Below, piece by piece: positions 33,301 to 46,237 of a stretch of 64,000 bases of DNA. How positions within the stretch are numbered: the stretch's first letter is position 1; every line of letters starts with the position of its first letter. Position numbers and translations under genes: made by a program. Origin of the DNA: Tetranychus cinnabarinus (taxonomy: Eukaryota > Arthropoda > Arachnida > Trombidiformes > Tetranychidae). Location: positions 3,177,001-3,241,000 of the forward strand of contig WHVY01000002.1 in assembly GCA_022266195.1 (NCBI GenBank), written 5' to 3'. The notes under the pieces are model-generated. The model ran no database searches, had not been told where the DNA came from, and saw only the letters and a list, made by a program, of their open reading frames with translations.

Positions 33301-36300
33301 CAATCATAATTTTTCGAACATTTTTTTCTTCTTTTTTTTCCAAATGTCCTTTCAGGTTCAAAAAAATAACTCACATTTTTTAGGAAACTTTTTCTTGTAA
33401 AATTTTCTCTTGCAATTGTGACTATAATTTTTTACCTTTTTTCATTTCACATCTTTTCTTGCTTTTCCTCCTTCACTTTGACTTTTGGTTTACCTTTCAA
33501 GTTGAGTAAAGAATCAAATCTGTTATTTTATTATTATTAGTTTCAATTGAGAGGTTCAATTGAACGAGAAATAACATTTTTTTTTCTCGCAACTTTTCAT
33601 CTTTTGTGTTGATTCTCTTTTCCTTTTACCTGCTCACTTGCTGTTGCTCAAAAATGTTGATAATTTTGAGAGCTTTTGATAACTTTGTTCATCAGATGGA
33701 ATCAACTTTTCTCTAATTCCCTTCTTTTCATCTCCACTGTCCGATTAGGAAATTCATTGGGAAATAAAGTAAAGAGAAGCAAAACTCTTTAGTCTCATCA
33801 ATTTCATCTTTTTTCTCATTCTCAGAAAAATCTCGTTCCATCCTTGATTCCAACTTGAACATTTTCCCGTCTATTCATGTTGATCAAGCAGATTAACTTG
33901 ACATTAAAACTATTGTACTTGATGTGATCAAACAAAGTGATCAAAGTTTCCGTTACAATACTTTTTGCACCGAAAGAAAAGTAAAGAAAGAAAAATTCAA
34001 ATTGAAACAAATTTCCATGAAATGAGAGGAAGATGCTGAAGAAGAGGAAAAAAAGCTTAAATAACTTGCTTCCTTAATGATGGATGAATCGAGATGATGA
34101 TGATTTGTCTCTAGAGAATGATGATGAGAAATGTTTAAGGTGAGCGAGTGAGCTTAGCAAGAGGATATATGTGAGAAGCCAAAAATGAAGGCGAACGAGT
34201 GGAATGATAAAGATAAGGTTAGAACAAGAAGAAGAGAGAAAAAAATGATACAAAACACCTCATAGTTGGATGATGGTGTGGATGGTGAGGGCTAAATGAG
34301 GTATGGCTGATGAAGAGAGTAAAGATGAAAGTTTTAGTCGAAGGTAAGATGAAGATGAAGAGCGATAAAAAAAGATGGTGAGTTTCCCTGTAGGTTTTGT
34401 ATTAGTTGAAAATCCTTGAGATTAACTATTCTTCTCTATTTGATGTAACCAATCTGTCTCTTGGATGATAATTAGGGCATCAGTTGAGCATCATTTTCAA
34501 TCGAGTTGATCACTTACCTAGCTACTTGCTTCACCATCACTTGGCACGCCTGTTTCCTGGGAGGTTTTCGTTCAGACTCTTCAGTTCAGTTCATTTGTTT
34601 GATTTTACTTTTCCTTTTTTTCCTCTTCTTCTTCTCTTTTCCTCCTTTTTTTCACTCAATTTTACTATCAACTTACCGTGAGATAACAAGAATTGCAGAT
34701 AGAAGAAGATGAAGAGATCAGATAACAAGGGTCAACTCGATATATATTTATGGTTAATCCTGAAGAGAAGAGAATTTTTTTTCTTCTTTTTCTCTCTTTT
34801 TACTTATTTCATCATTTTCCGAGTTCTTTAATGAAAAGAAGATTAAACTGAATCATAAGATTTTCCTCATTACACAGATTCACACTCCTTAAAGTTCATC
34901 TTTTCTCTTCATCTTCTTCTCTCAACTCACCCATTCTCATTCCTAACATCTCATCAATTCTTATCCTACATGGTCTTTATTTATGCTTCTGTTCATTGAT
35001 TGGAACTCAATTTTTCTCTCTTTATCTTCTTCTTTTTCTTCCTTTTCTCTCCATCCCAGGTTCTTCATCATTTTACCTTTTTTTTCTTGTTGTTGCTTTT
35101 TTTGTCTGATGTAACTTCATTCCAAGTAAAAACATTGCTTGAAAAGGCAAAACCGTGATATCCTGATACAGAAGGAATCAAAAGAGAAAATAAAAAGAAG
35201 AGAAAAAAAACTTGCAAACTTAAGGTAAGAGTTTGTGTGACCTATCATCATCACAGTCATCATTATCATCTCTGTATAATAACACGGCATTGTTTGTATC
35301 AAAAACAGCAGCAACTTGTTTTCACGAAGAGAGGAAAAAAAAGAAACTCAAGTTTAATATCGACATTGGTTTCTTTTTTTAATCCATGTTTGTGTGTTTT
35401 CATTTGTGCCATTTGGCCTCATCTAGACCCACAAACAATAGTGACCTGAACAAGACTAAATGAACACAGGAAAAGATGAGAAAATGATAACATCAAGTTT
35501 AGAGGCAAAAAGTCACCAACACAAAAAGGTATCACACGGTGAAAATTAATAGTAATTATGTGACTTTAGTTTTCACGATTCAAAAGATTGGACACAATTG
35601 AGATGTTAACAGTGAATTAGGTGAAGTCAAGATTGGTCAGTCATAAAATGTCAAGAATATGTCAAAAATTCATTTTCGAAAAACTTCGAATTCAAATTTC
35701 GATTTCAAATTTTTGTCCAAACTAAATTTTCCTTCATTAATTGAGCAAAATTTCAGAAGAAAAAGTTTCGAAAAGTTTCTAAATTTGAATTTCGATGTTT
35801 TCTGAAAATTTCTGAAGATGAAGAATGTTTGATCTCAATGGTCATTGTCAGTAGACGTGAAGTTTAATCCGATTCTGAAAGACTTTCATTTACTCTTATT
35901 TTCTCTCTTTTTCAAAGTAAATATAATAACATTAAACTTGAAAACTGGAACATTGAGTTGATATTTCAATTGCAAGTTTGCAGGGAAGAAAAGTGAAGAA
36001 GAAGAAGAAAAAGTATCATGATGTAATAAGAAATTGATCAAAGATAATTTGCATAGATATTCATAAGATGATGATAACTATGATAATAATGGTTCTATTG
36101 AGATTCTCATGAAGCTTGAAAGCGCCTTGGGAATGGATTACCATGTCAATCTGTTTTTTCCAAAGTAATTTCATTCTTCCTTTTCACTCAACTTTTTTTG
36201 CTTTCCTGCATCATGTAAATATATATAAACATATAGGTCAAGAATTGATGTGCTAAGGAGTTTTGATTGTTATCCTGACACAAGAACAAGTTGTGTATAC

Positions 36301-39300
36301 ATGAGTAAAAGGGAAGGAGAAAAGAGAGAAAAAAAATATTCTAATAACAATAATAGTCATGTGGTTTCATGGAGAGAAGAGGAAGAGAAAAGGAAAATTT
36401 GCAAAAATATTTTGTTATTCATGATAAAGTCATGAATCTTGACGATAGTTTTGAATGTTAAACAGTCTTTTGTAAAATGTTGTCTTATTTGGAATAGTTG
36501 ACAGAAGAGAGAAAAATTGGTTTCAAGGTAAATCTAGAAAATTTCATGAGAAGAGAAGAGAAAATCGACTTGTTGATTGTCCTGTAAATGGTTCAAGTTG
36601 CACTTTTCAATCAAATGCAATCGTTACTGGAATAAGCCAAAGAAGGAAACGAAATGTTTGCGTGTTTACCTTTTTTTCTGTTTTCACCTTTTATCCTTTT
36701 CTTCGTTGAATCTCATGAATACCAATCAAATGTTGATATTGATAATGATACATAATATTGTGTTATGCTTGGTCTTTAACGTCTTTAAGTCGATGATCTT
36801 TAACTCTCTTTCTCTAGTTTCACATGAAAATTAGTATAAATGTCTGAAGCTGCAAGATGATATTGAAAAGTGGAAAGGGAAGTGAGCCTTATAATTTTGT
36901 CTGATAGTTTTTGTTTCCAACTAAAGTCCACAGTTGAATAATAATTTGCTCAAAGTTATCATCTTTTACCAGGCTCATTAAATCCCTTAGCTCATTAGAG
37001 AGTGAGTTGAGTGAAAAGAGTGAATCTCACGCAAATCATCGTCTCTCTCTCTGCTGTCCAACTCTCTCCCACCTACTGATGTCACCCTTTGCTGTGACAA
37101 TCTCAACTCTCATCAAAAGTCCACTTTTTGTTAACAGTTGAATCTCTGGTCATTTTGGAAAAGGAAAATTAAATTAAATTTAATGTTTTTGTAATTAAAG
37201 TCAAAGAATAAAAAAGGTTTCAAAAGTTTCATTTCCATTGTTCATGAACATTAAGACATCCTGCTCTCCATCTTAATCCCAACCATTCTTCATCTCAGCA
37301 CGTTAAGATTTTGAGCCAAAAAAACGAAAAGAAGCAAAAAAATTGAAAAAGTTTTTTGATTCTCGTCAACGAATCGAAACCAAAATGGCGCAATTGAAAC
37401 GCTAAACGCCCAAGAGTGTTAATTGTTGCACTTAAATGGTATGAAAGTTATACAAAGAAATGGCAAAAAAAGCAAAAGTGTTTTCACTTGAAAGTCAATA
37501 TTGAATAGACTTTACACTTTGAGAAAAGTCTTCATTTTCATTCCTTTTTTTCATCAATTTTACATCTTTTGTGCTCATCAGAGGAAAAATGTCTTAACAT
37601 TTTGTTTGAACAAAAACTTTTGTTGAAAATTTGCTGAACCAACAAACGTCGACTAACTCCACCTTGTCTTTCATCCTTATCCTCATCCATTGAAGAGCAC
37701 TTTCTTTGGATACGCTTTTGTGGGTCAAATGAAGATGTTGACGAGCGAAGATGAAAATTGGAGAAAATTTAGTTTACTTCCAATTGTATTGCATTTCAAG
37801 ATAAATGATGCTACTAATGATGATCAACATGATAACGATAAGGTACAATTAAGAGTTTTCACAATTATCCAACTCAAGGTGTTCATCATTCATGTTCATC
37901 AGAAAATCTTATCCATGACTTGAGATGAAAAGAAATGTTTATTTTCTTCTCGATTTTTCATTTCCGTTTCCAACAATTTTCATGTTGAAAGGTAAACTAA
38001 ATCATCATCAATCAGCAAGTCATTTAAATGATATTTGATAATGAAAGGTGATAAAAGTGACTATCTGTTCACAGAATCATATTTATCATTCATTATCATG
38101 AACAGAGGAAAACAATCAATTTTACATGATAATTTATACTCTCTTTGCAAATGGTCAACACTTTTATCACCTTTCATCTCTTATCAACACAACATTTTCA
38201 TTTAAATCTCAAAGTTTACCTTTCATCTTTCAGTATAATTCATATTTTGTCGCCATTTTTCTCATGTTTTCTCCATTTCCTATTTTCTCACCCAAAAATG
38301 ATATGACATGGCATTGTCATTATCACAATGTTTTTATCACTTTATCAACAACAAGGATATTGAAAGAGAGAGAAAAGGAAAACATTCTTGTTTATTCGTT
38401 GAAACACACACAGCATTTTCAGGGTTAAACATTTGGACAGAATCAAGATGAAAGAAGCTAATATTAACAAAGTAAATGGAAACGAAAAATTGTTCCAAAT
38501 TGTTCTGATAAACAAGAATAATAATTGATGGTGGAAATCAAGTTATTGTAACAGTTAATGATGAAAATGCAAGAAAATGCAATCAAAAGTAAATTATCTT
38601 TTCTAATTGTTGGATAACAGAAGAAGGCAAAAGTTGGAGAAAAGGTGTTAAAGGGTTATTCCAGTGAGAAGTAAACAGTTAACTAGATTATGGTAAAATT
38701 GGCTATTCTTTGGTTCTGAATAAAGTTCAATTAACTCATTATTTCATGATAAAACAGAAAAAAAAACCTTTTCTTTAGAAGCAAAAAAAGACAAACTTGA
38801 GATGCAACGGAAATCATCATCTTCATCATCATCATTATAATCATTTTTAATTCTTATTGAGTTATCATTTTCTTTATCATTATCATTTTATCTTGTTTCT
38901 CTCAGAAGATGAAAATGATTTTTTAACTATTAATCTACAATCATTTGGTCATCTTTTTCCCACGAATAAGGACAAAAACTTGAAATGCTCAAGAAGATGC
39001 AATGAAGAAAAAAAAAGAAAGAAAAGTGTTCCTCTTCATTTTGCTTCTTCTTATTTACTAATTAACTCATCCAACCGGTTTCATGATCATCCAAGAAGCA
39101 GTAAGATGAAGAAACTCAGAAGCTCTTATCTGGTCAACATTCATGTTACCCTTAAGCCTTCCTACCTGTCTACTCTGTTCTTGTTTTCATCTGCAATTTA
39201 TTTCAATTCATTATCATCTTATCACAGTTATTACCATAAAATTATCTTGAATCATAATCTCACAATGATTATATTTATAAATTCAACAGTTTTCTTATCT

Positions 39301-39420
39301 TAATCTGTGTCCTTCTTTTGGACAACAATTAAACTGATTAAGAATGGAAATGGATAAAGAGAGGGGAAAATGTTTTAATCCAAGTTTGTCCAATCATGAT
39401 AATGAAAAGGCATCAAACTT
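30375..39420. other. 9 kb mostly non-coding segment between inverted-repeat arms
   Basis: Strand-asymmetric, poly-purine/pyrimidine-rich DNA (CT-rich at 33.3-35.1 kb, GA-rich at 34.0-34.4 kb) with short AAT, GAT and GATGAT microsatellites (about 31020, 32750, 34090, 38815). The open frames are low complexity or lack an ATG. Several good GTAAG-type donors on the minus strand (for example 34503-34508 and 34673-34678) would fit small exons or a long intron, but no exon could be confirmed. Confidence 0.4.
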
Positions 39421-39422
39421 AC

Positions 39423-39564
39423 CTATTGAACGATTATGAGGTGAATCTGAATATTTATTCCGCACATTGGATTCAATTGGATTGAGTATGTCCATTGAGT
39501 TCACTTTGGAAGTTAACGAAATAAAAATATTGGTTAATATAAATAAATTTATCACATACTCCAT
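39423..39564 (-). CDS. candidate first coding exon with signal peptide
   Basis: From ATG 39564 (or 39600): M-E-Y-V-I-N-L-F-I-L-T-N-I-F-I-S-L followed by T-S-K-V-N-S, a plausible signal peptide. Then about 24 polar residues (N-P-I-E-S-N-V-R-N-K-Y-S-D-S) up to a good donor, AATAG|GTAAGT. If real, it begins a minus-strand secreted-protein gene whose remaining exons lie to the left in the 9 kb segment; none was identified. Confidence 0.35.
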
Positions 39565-39838
39565 TGGAATTGAATTGGTGTATGAATGGATCAAACCCAT
39601 CCATTCAATGATGCAAGAGATTAACCGACAATTGGCTTTGATTGAGACAAAATTCAAAGTGTGGAGGGCGCAGTAAAGGCGACAGGTAAACTTGGTCAAA
39701 CATGCACACAATACACAATGTTTAATCAGTTATCAAATCCAGTGTTGATTCATCGGCTTGAGGTTAACATTCAAGTGATACCAGAAATGGGTGACGTTAA
39801 CGTGTTGACCTGTTCATTAGGTAAACACTTTTGATTCC

Positions 39839-40072
39839 CTTTGTAATCCAATAATTAGTGATGACCGTTAATTAACACTGATTTACAATTGAATTTGTTG
39901 AAGCATTTAAACAGTTTGTTGATTCACATAACATTACAATGAACAATGTTGCTTAAACCTTACACTTACTATAGCTTAAGACTAACTAAACTTGTTTCAC
40001 TCTTAACATAACATTTCAACTCAACTTGCTATTGAGGCGTCAAGTAAAGTGAAGTTAGCAGCCATCTATTGG
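39839..40072 (-). repeat. long inverted repeat, right arm
   Basis: Inverse of 30138-30374, ending CAGCCATCTATTGG. It lies upstream (in minus-strand terms) of the signal-peptide exon. Confidence 0.8.
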
Positions 40073-40324
40073 CTTTTGTAGAAGTTTATATTTTTTCGTT
40101 TAAGGTTGAGAGATTTACGTTAGTCAGTTGTTGCGAGTTTAATGGCTCTTTGTAATTATACTTCATTCATCATCGCGATTTAATTGAATTAATTTTTAAT
40201 CTTCAAATTAGGTTCAATTCTTTGCTCGAGAGGATAAAAAAGTAATGAGTTTTACAGTTTTTTTGGATCAATCTTAATGCTAAATCTTGTGCTAAGTGGT
40301 TAACCTTTTCCCTTTGAGATTCAA

Positions 40325-40512
40325 CCCTTAGTCTCGGTATTTAGTCACGAAGGATCGCAAATTACAATCTTGGCTCATTTGAGAAAGCAAGTGTTTAATT
40401 GAATGGCGATCAAAATTTCGATTGCAATTTAACAAATTTGTAGGTCAACTTACGAGTCTTTTAAACAGGGGCTATCAATGAATTCCGAGTAATCTCACAT
40501 GAAAATTATTAT
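40325..40512 (+). repeat. direct repeat flanking the 41007 gene, left copy
   Basis: Contains TTAGTCTCGGTATTTAGTCA and CGAGTCTTTTAAACAGG. It recurs at about 42090-42290 with roughly 85 percent similarity by eye. The two copies bracket the four-TM gene at 41007 and its cassette. Confidence 0.6.
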
Positions 40513-41006
40513 GATTAATAATTTCTAATTAACGATAGGACCATGAAATCAAAGCAAACTATTCATTATATCAACTACGAGGTTTGAAGGTACGAAACTG
40601 GATTCATTTGTGAAATTAAAAAAAATTATGGACCCATAACTCTTTAAAAAACGGTTGAAGTACATGATTTTCTTGAAAAAAGTACTCTTACAAAAGTTTA
40701 TCTTCGAGTTAAGATTATGACTTTACGGTTTGTTGAGGCATTAAAACTAAGTTAATTCACCGAATCGCAAAATTTCATGATCAATAGTTTTCGCCAAAAT
40801 CTAGTTTGCAGTTGGCAGCCAGATTTTTTAAAATCATTTACTTCTATTAACGGACAAGTTGTTAGCTTTGAGCGAGGAAAAATCAAAGTTTTTGCAGTAT
40901 GTTTTTCAAGTTATGTCTGAAAAATGATTTAATTCATAAACTTACATGCGTTTACAACCAAACTAAGTGAATAAATGAGATAATAAAAAGTTTACATGAA
41001 TAAAGT

Positions 41007-41414
41007 TTATGCACATGAAGCACTGGTCAATTCAGCAGTATATTTTCCGAGAAGCATGACCAAAAATCCATTGCAGAGCAAGGAAACACTCAAGATAACT
41101 ACAAGCTCAATATATGCGTTTCTTTTTTCTGCCACAACATTGCCGATTGCAATGCCTACAAACACGATTGCGATGGCAAGGATCACGATAACAATTATGA
41201 GAATTATTCGACCGATGTTAAGGGCAACTCTCCACTCCTTAACGATGGCTGTTAACAAAAGCAAATCGATAACAATGCTCAAAATATTTAAACATATTCC
41301 TATGGCGTTGTATGTAACTATTTCTGCTATAAATGTGATGACATTCACTGCAAACACGAAACTGTACATTCCTAACAACCAGAATTTTAAAGAACTTATG
41401 CCTCGGTTCTCCAT
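41007..41414 (-). CDS. four-TM family protein, subtype a (135 aa)
   Basis: Almost identical to 391-798 and 44767-45174, starting M-E-N-R-G-I-S-S-L-K-F-W. It differs in TM3 (F-V-G-I-A-I-G) and ends A-S-C-A instead of A-S-Y-A. Same shifted start: the ancestral ATG position is ATC. TATA-like TATAAAACC at 41558-41566. Confidence 0.8.
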   Translation of the reverse strand: MENRGISSLKFWLLGMYSFVFAVNVITFIAEIVTYNAIGICLNILSIVIDLLLLTAIVKEWRVALNIGRIILIIVIVILAIAIVFVGIAIGNVVAEKRNAYIELVVILSVSLLCNGFLVMLLGKYTAELTSASCA

Positions 41415-42089
41415 TGTATCTCCTGTACCTTTGATGGTTCGTTTGTAGATTTAAATTTGATGCCGAGTTTAATATACTAGTTTAACTAGTGAACTAGCTA
41501 TGAATGTTGAAAATAACTTTTGAAGAATCACTAGAGAAGCAAAGTAACTTATGAATGGTTTTATACTCGATGCAATACCATGATAGCAACGGAGTTTGAT
41601 TAAGACTTAATATGAATCAGCAGTGTACTTAATATTATCTAATCTAAATATATTTACAGTTTTAATGATCAGTTTATCCATTATATAAATGTTGCTCGAA
41701 CTTAAATGCATAAATTAAATGTAAACAGGTTGTTATCGATTATGATACATGGAAACATGTTCATTACTTTGAAGTGTTAACTCTTGACTGATCAGCGTAT
41801 AACGCATTGAGATTATTCATTTCTGAGATTTCATTTCAATGTGGAATGAATTTGCTAATTAAAAAAACTTTTAATAGCCAAACAGAAAATGCACTTATTT
41901 AGTTTACTTATTTCTACACAAGAGTTCACGATTCATGAAAAAGTTATCGGCTTGGGCGAGGATTGTAAAGAACCAGCTGGAACTCAGTTTTTACAGATAA
42001 AACTTATTGGTGAATATGGGTAACAATAATCATCTAATAATTTTCCGATCCATCTAGTTTTCGTCATTTTGGTGAATTGCCTTAAAACT

Positions 42090-42290
42090 CGGTAAACTTA
42101 GTCTCGGTATTTAGTCACGAAGCATTGCAAATTATCGTATTAGTTCATTTGAGGAACTAAATGTTTTATTGAATGGAAATCGAAATTTCGATTACTATTG
42201 AACATTTTGTAGGTCAATTTATGAGTCTTTTAAACAGGCGGTCTTTTAAGAATTCCGAGTAATCTTAAATGAAAATTATTATAACAAGTC
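42090..42290 (+). repeat. direct repeat flanking the 41007 gene, right copy
   Basis: Copy of 40325-40512. To its right the sequence leaves the four-TM unit and enters the LolA/PAN pseudogene. Confidence 0.6.
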
Positions 42291-42509
42291 AACTTTACGC
42301 GTTGAAACAAAGGTTCATGTCTTCCATTATTTCATCCGAAAATATCAGCCCACTTCGAGTGGATAACGTTCAATATAATTTCAAAGAACGCACAACTTGA
42401 GATAGAAGTGACAATCCTGGATTCACCTAATTTACAATGTAATTTACATTTGACATTTGATATTCATAAATGTATAATTTAATTCAATTTTTCAACTTTT
42501 TTCCAGATA

Positions 42510-44182
42510 TTTTCAGCTCTAAAACTATGTCTGTTAGTGCAGATACATTTAAAAAGATGGAAAAGATCAAAGCAAATAGTGAATTTGAATGTCTGGACAA
42601 ATTATCAATATACCAAGATACAATCACGTATATATCTCTGAACCTGCACATTTTGATTCAAACGAAAACTAATAATCTTTTTCTTCTTTTCTAATTCAGT
42701 GTAGTGGATCATCAGATTTTTCTTGTGGATATTTGAAAGATTTTGATGATCTCAAGGAAGATACAAAAATTGGACAACCATGCAGCATATATCACTTTCC
42801 TTTACATAATTTGCATCGCATTGATCAAGAAATATCACTCGATCAAATTCACAAGACTTTTTTGAAAAACGTAGGAAAACTTTACCCTTTGAATAGTGAA
42901 GATAATGGCAAGCACTTCTCTGCCTTTAGCTGTACTAAGCGTAACGGGGAAATATTTCCACTTTTGAGTGCTTATAGTTTTGAATCTTACAAAAAATGAT
43001 GATCGATTACCATTGTTTTTCAAAACAAAAATAAGAAATCATCTGATTGTGAAATTCTTTATCCTAAGGCTATTATTATTTCATGAGTTAACCAAATAAA
43101 ATGTTCAAATGCTCTCAATTAATGCTCTCAATCAGTTTTGGGTGTCCTGTTCAAAAGTGGGAATATTTCACTAGCTACCACGAAACTACTTCTTATCAAA
43201 ATTTGTTTTGTATTTTTCTTTCAAGTTCAATCTTATAGATTAATTGATGTTATCGATAAAACGAAAAACCATGGAACCTTGGCTAATGTCTTTCAATCCA
43301 GAATTAGAGTTGATGCAAAATTGAAAAGCAAAGATCAAGTTACAGTGATTGTAACAGATGCGAAAACGTTCGCAGATTGTAATCGAACCTGTCACAATTC
43401 TGAGCAACTTAAATGCAATATTTTCTCAATCTGTTCAAATGGTGACTGTAGAGTAAGCAGCTTATTAACTGAAGACTCAAAAAATGAATCACGCGTCGAA
43501 CAAGACAAATGATGTTCTATTCACGGTTTGAATGCTCTTAATAATTACTTAGAAGTACCTGCTAAGAAATTTAAAACTTAAACTTCAATTGCAGTTGAAG
43601 TTGGAGCAATTGCAGTTAAATTTCAACTTGCAGTTGACAAAGATGCATATTCTTGTGCAGAATCTTTTCATGCTTTACCTGATTATTTTTCATTCCAATG
43701 GTGTGATCATCAATAGTTTTGGTACTATCAATAAAGATGCAGCTACTGAAAATGATGGTGAATGCAGTGTATTTCTTTGTAAGTATTCTTTAAAATGAAT
43801 CACCAAGTTTTTTTCCGTCTAATTATTGTTTATTAGTTTCTTTTTAGTTAATTAACTTAGTATCTGAAAATACCAAAAAATGGGCAACAAAATCGTATCT
43901 GATGTGACTTGAACTGAAATGAATTTAAATTTCGAACTATCTGCATACTTATGTCATGAATGGTCCGATGGTGAAACTGGGTGTAAATCATTTAATTATT
44001 GTCCTAAAAGTATAAGAGAAAGTTCTTGTTCATTGACTCAATTTTCAGTTAAAGGTTCAAATACTAAGACCACTGAAGGAGGCGATTTTTCAAATTACGA
44101 ATTGAAAGTTGAATGGAATTGAAAGAAAAGCAAAGAATATATTTCGACTGAGGCAACGAATGGAACAAGTGGATCAGATTAA
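42510..44182 (+). pseudogene. LolA/PAN-type membrane protein pseudogene (3' part)
   Basis: Several exon-like blocks with the Cys spacing of the 15469-18852 protein. 42510-42630 follows a TTTTTTCCAG acceptor. 42700-42999 begins C-S-G-S-S-D-F-S-C-G. 43210-43580 carries A-D-C-N-R-T-C-H-N-S, but a TGA at 43510 precedes the conserved C-S-I-H. 43590-43785 carries C-A-E-S-F-H-A-L-P-D-Y-F-S-F, with a stop and frame change before E-C-S-V-F-L. 43920-44182 has a TGA at 44120, then the stalk T-E-A-T-N-G-T-S-G and a stop. The TM and tail seen at 1-205 are missing. The N-terminal two thirds are also absent. Confidence 0.75.
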
Positions 44183-44766
44183 TAGATATAATTGAATGTA
44201 TTAATGAATGTAATGAATTAATTGAATAGATTAATAATAAGGGAAAAGTTTATTTTCTAATTACAGATATGCACATGAAATCAAAGTAAACTATTCATTA
44301 TATCAACTACGAGGTTTGAAGGTGCGAAACTGAATTCATTCGTGAAATTAAAAATAATTATGGCTCCATAACTCTTTAAAAAACAATTGAAGTACATGAT
44401 TTTCTCGAAAAAAGTACTTTTACAAAAGTTTAACTTCGAGTTAAAAGTATGACTTTGTTTGTTGAGGCATTAAAACCATAATGAGTTCATTCACCAAATT
44501 GAAAATTTTCATGATCAATAGTTTTCGCTAAAATCTAGGTTGCAGTTGAAATTCAAACGCTTTTATACAGTTAGGAAGCCAGATTTTTTAAAATCATTTA
44601 TATCTATCAACGGACAAGTTGTTAGCTTTGAGCGAGGAAAAGTCAAAGTTTTTGCAGTATGTTTATTAAGTTTTGTCTGAAAAATGATTTAATTCATAAA
44701 CTTACATGCGTTTTCACCCAAACTAATTACATAAATGAGATAATAAAATGTTTACATGGATAAAGT

Positions 44767-45174
44767 TTATGCATATGAAGCACTGGCTAATTCAGCAGTA
44801 TATTTTCCAAGAAGCATGACCAAAAATCCATTGCAGAGCAAGGAAACACTCAAGATAACTACAAGCTCAATATATACGTTTCTTTTTTCTGCCACAACAT
44901 TGCCGATTGCGATGCCTCCAAACACGATTGCGATGGCAAGGATCACGATAACAATTATAAGAATTATTCGACCGATGTTAAGGGCAACTCTCCACTCCTT
45001 AACGATGGCTGTTAACAAAAGCAAATCGATAACAATGCTCAAAATATTTAAACATATTCCTATGGCGTTGTATGTAACTATTTCTGCTATAAATGTGATG
45101 ACATTCACTGCAAACACGAAACTGTACATTCCTAACAACCAGAATTTTAAAGAACTTATGCCTCGGTTCTCCAT
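44767..45174 (-). CDS. four-TM family protein, subtype a (135 aa)
   Basis: M-E-N-R-G-I-S-S-L-K-F-W start and A-S-A-S-Y-A end. Differs from 41007 by only a few residues (F-G-G-I-A-I-G; V-Y-I-E-L). It follows the LolA/PAN pseudogene exactly as 391-798 follows the intact LolA/PAN tail. TATA-like TATAAAAACC at 45318-45327. Confidence 0.8.
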   Translation of the reverse strand: MENRGISSLKFWLLGMYSFVFAVNVITFIAEIVTYNAIGICLNILSIVIDLLLLTAIVKEWRVALNIGRIILIIVIVILAIAIVFGGIAIGNVVAEKRNVYIELVVILSVSLLCNGFLVMLLGKYTAELASASYA

Positions 45175-45317
45175 TGTATCTCCTGTACCTTTGATGGTTC
45201 GTTTGTAGATTTAAATTTGATGCCGAGTTTAATATACTAGTTTAACTAGTGAACTAGCTATGAATGTTGAAAATAACTTTTGAAGAATCACTAGAGAAGC
45301 AAAGTAACTTATGAATG

Positions 45318-45327
45318 GTTTTTATAC
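45318..45327 (-). promoter_or_regulatory. TATA-like box of the 44767-45174 gene
   Basis: Minus strand TATAAAAACC, 144 bp upstream of the ATG, same position as in 391-798. Confidence 0.45.
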
Positions 45328-46237
45328 TCGATGCAATACCATGATAGCAACGGAGTTTGATTAAGACTTAATATGAATCAGCAATGTACTCAATATTATC
45401 TAATCTAAATATATTTACGGTTTTAATGATCAGTTTATCCATTATAACACAAATGTTGCTCGAACTTAAATGCATAAATTAAATGTAAACAGGTTGTTAT
45501 CGATTATGATACATGGAAACATGTTCATTACTTTGAAGTGTTAACTCGACTAATCAGCGTATAACGCATTGATATTATTCATTTCTGAGATTTCATTTCA
45601 ATGTGGAATGTAACTGCTAATTGCAAATAACTTTTAATAGCCAATCAGAAAATGCACTTATTTCGTCTAATAAAGTTGTTTTTGTTTCTACACAATAGCT
45701 TGCTTCGGTTAACGTAAAAGTTATCGACTTTCACCGAGGATTGTAAAGAATCAGCTGGAACTCAGTTTTTACAGATAAAACTTATTGGTGAATATGGGCA
45801 ACAATAATCATCTAATAATTTTTCCTAATTAATAATCCATCTAGTTTTCGTCATTTTGATTAATGGCCTTAAAACTTCGGGGCCTAATGTTTAAAGAATG
45901 ATAACATTCACAATAATTATCCTTTCAATATCTATTTTCTGAGTCTCTTTACATGATTTTGAATCACTTTATGAATATCGTATTCCACAGTAAAATATTT
46001 TTGAACGAATTGGTGATCATAAATGTTAAGATTCTTGAAGTATAGACCACTAAGTCCTTGCTCGCAAAGCGCAAGTCAATGTTTATTTTATTGTGTCGCG
46101 TAAAGTTTTGTCAGGAAAATAATTTAATTCGAAAAATAAGATGTGTTTACAACCAAATCAATCAAATTACATGAGAAAACGTATTATACAGTTTAAATGG
46201 ATAAAGATTTCATTATAAAAACTCTAAGAATTAAAGC

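Noticed and set aside
33100..33309. Plus-strand frame resembling a signal peptide
   Set aside because: Starts at TTG within pyrimidine-rich DNA; leucine and serine runs come from CTT repeats.
34020..34400. Possible tandem-repeat or CRISPR-like array
   Set aside because: Only irregular GA/GAT-rich low-complexity sequence; no regular repeat-spacer pattern, and the DNA is eukaryotic.
34500..34580. Possible minus-strand exon ending at a GTAAGT donor near 34508
   Set aside because: A short frame fits between an AG and the donor, but there is no acceptor tract, homology or partner exon; too weak to list.
38857..39303. 148-codon plus-strand frame
   Set aside because: No ATG at its start and low-complexity Ser/Tyr/Lys composition; no repeat or homology seen.
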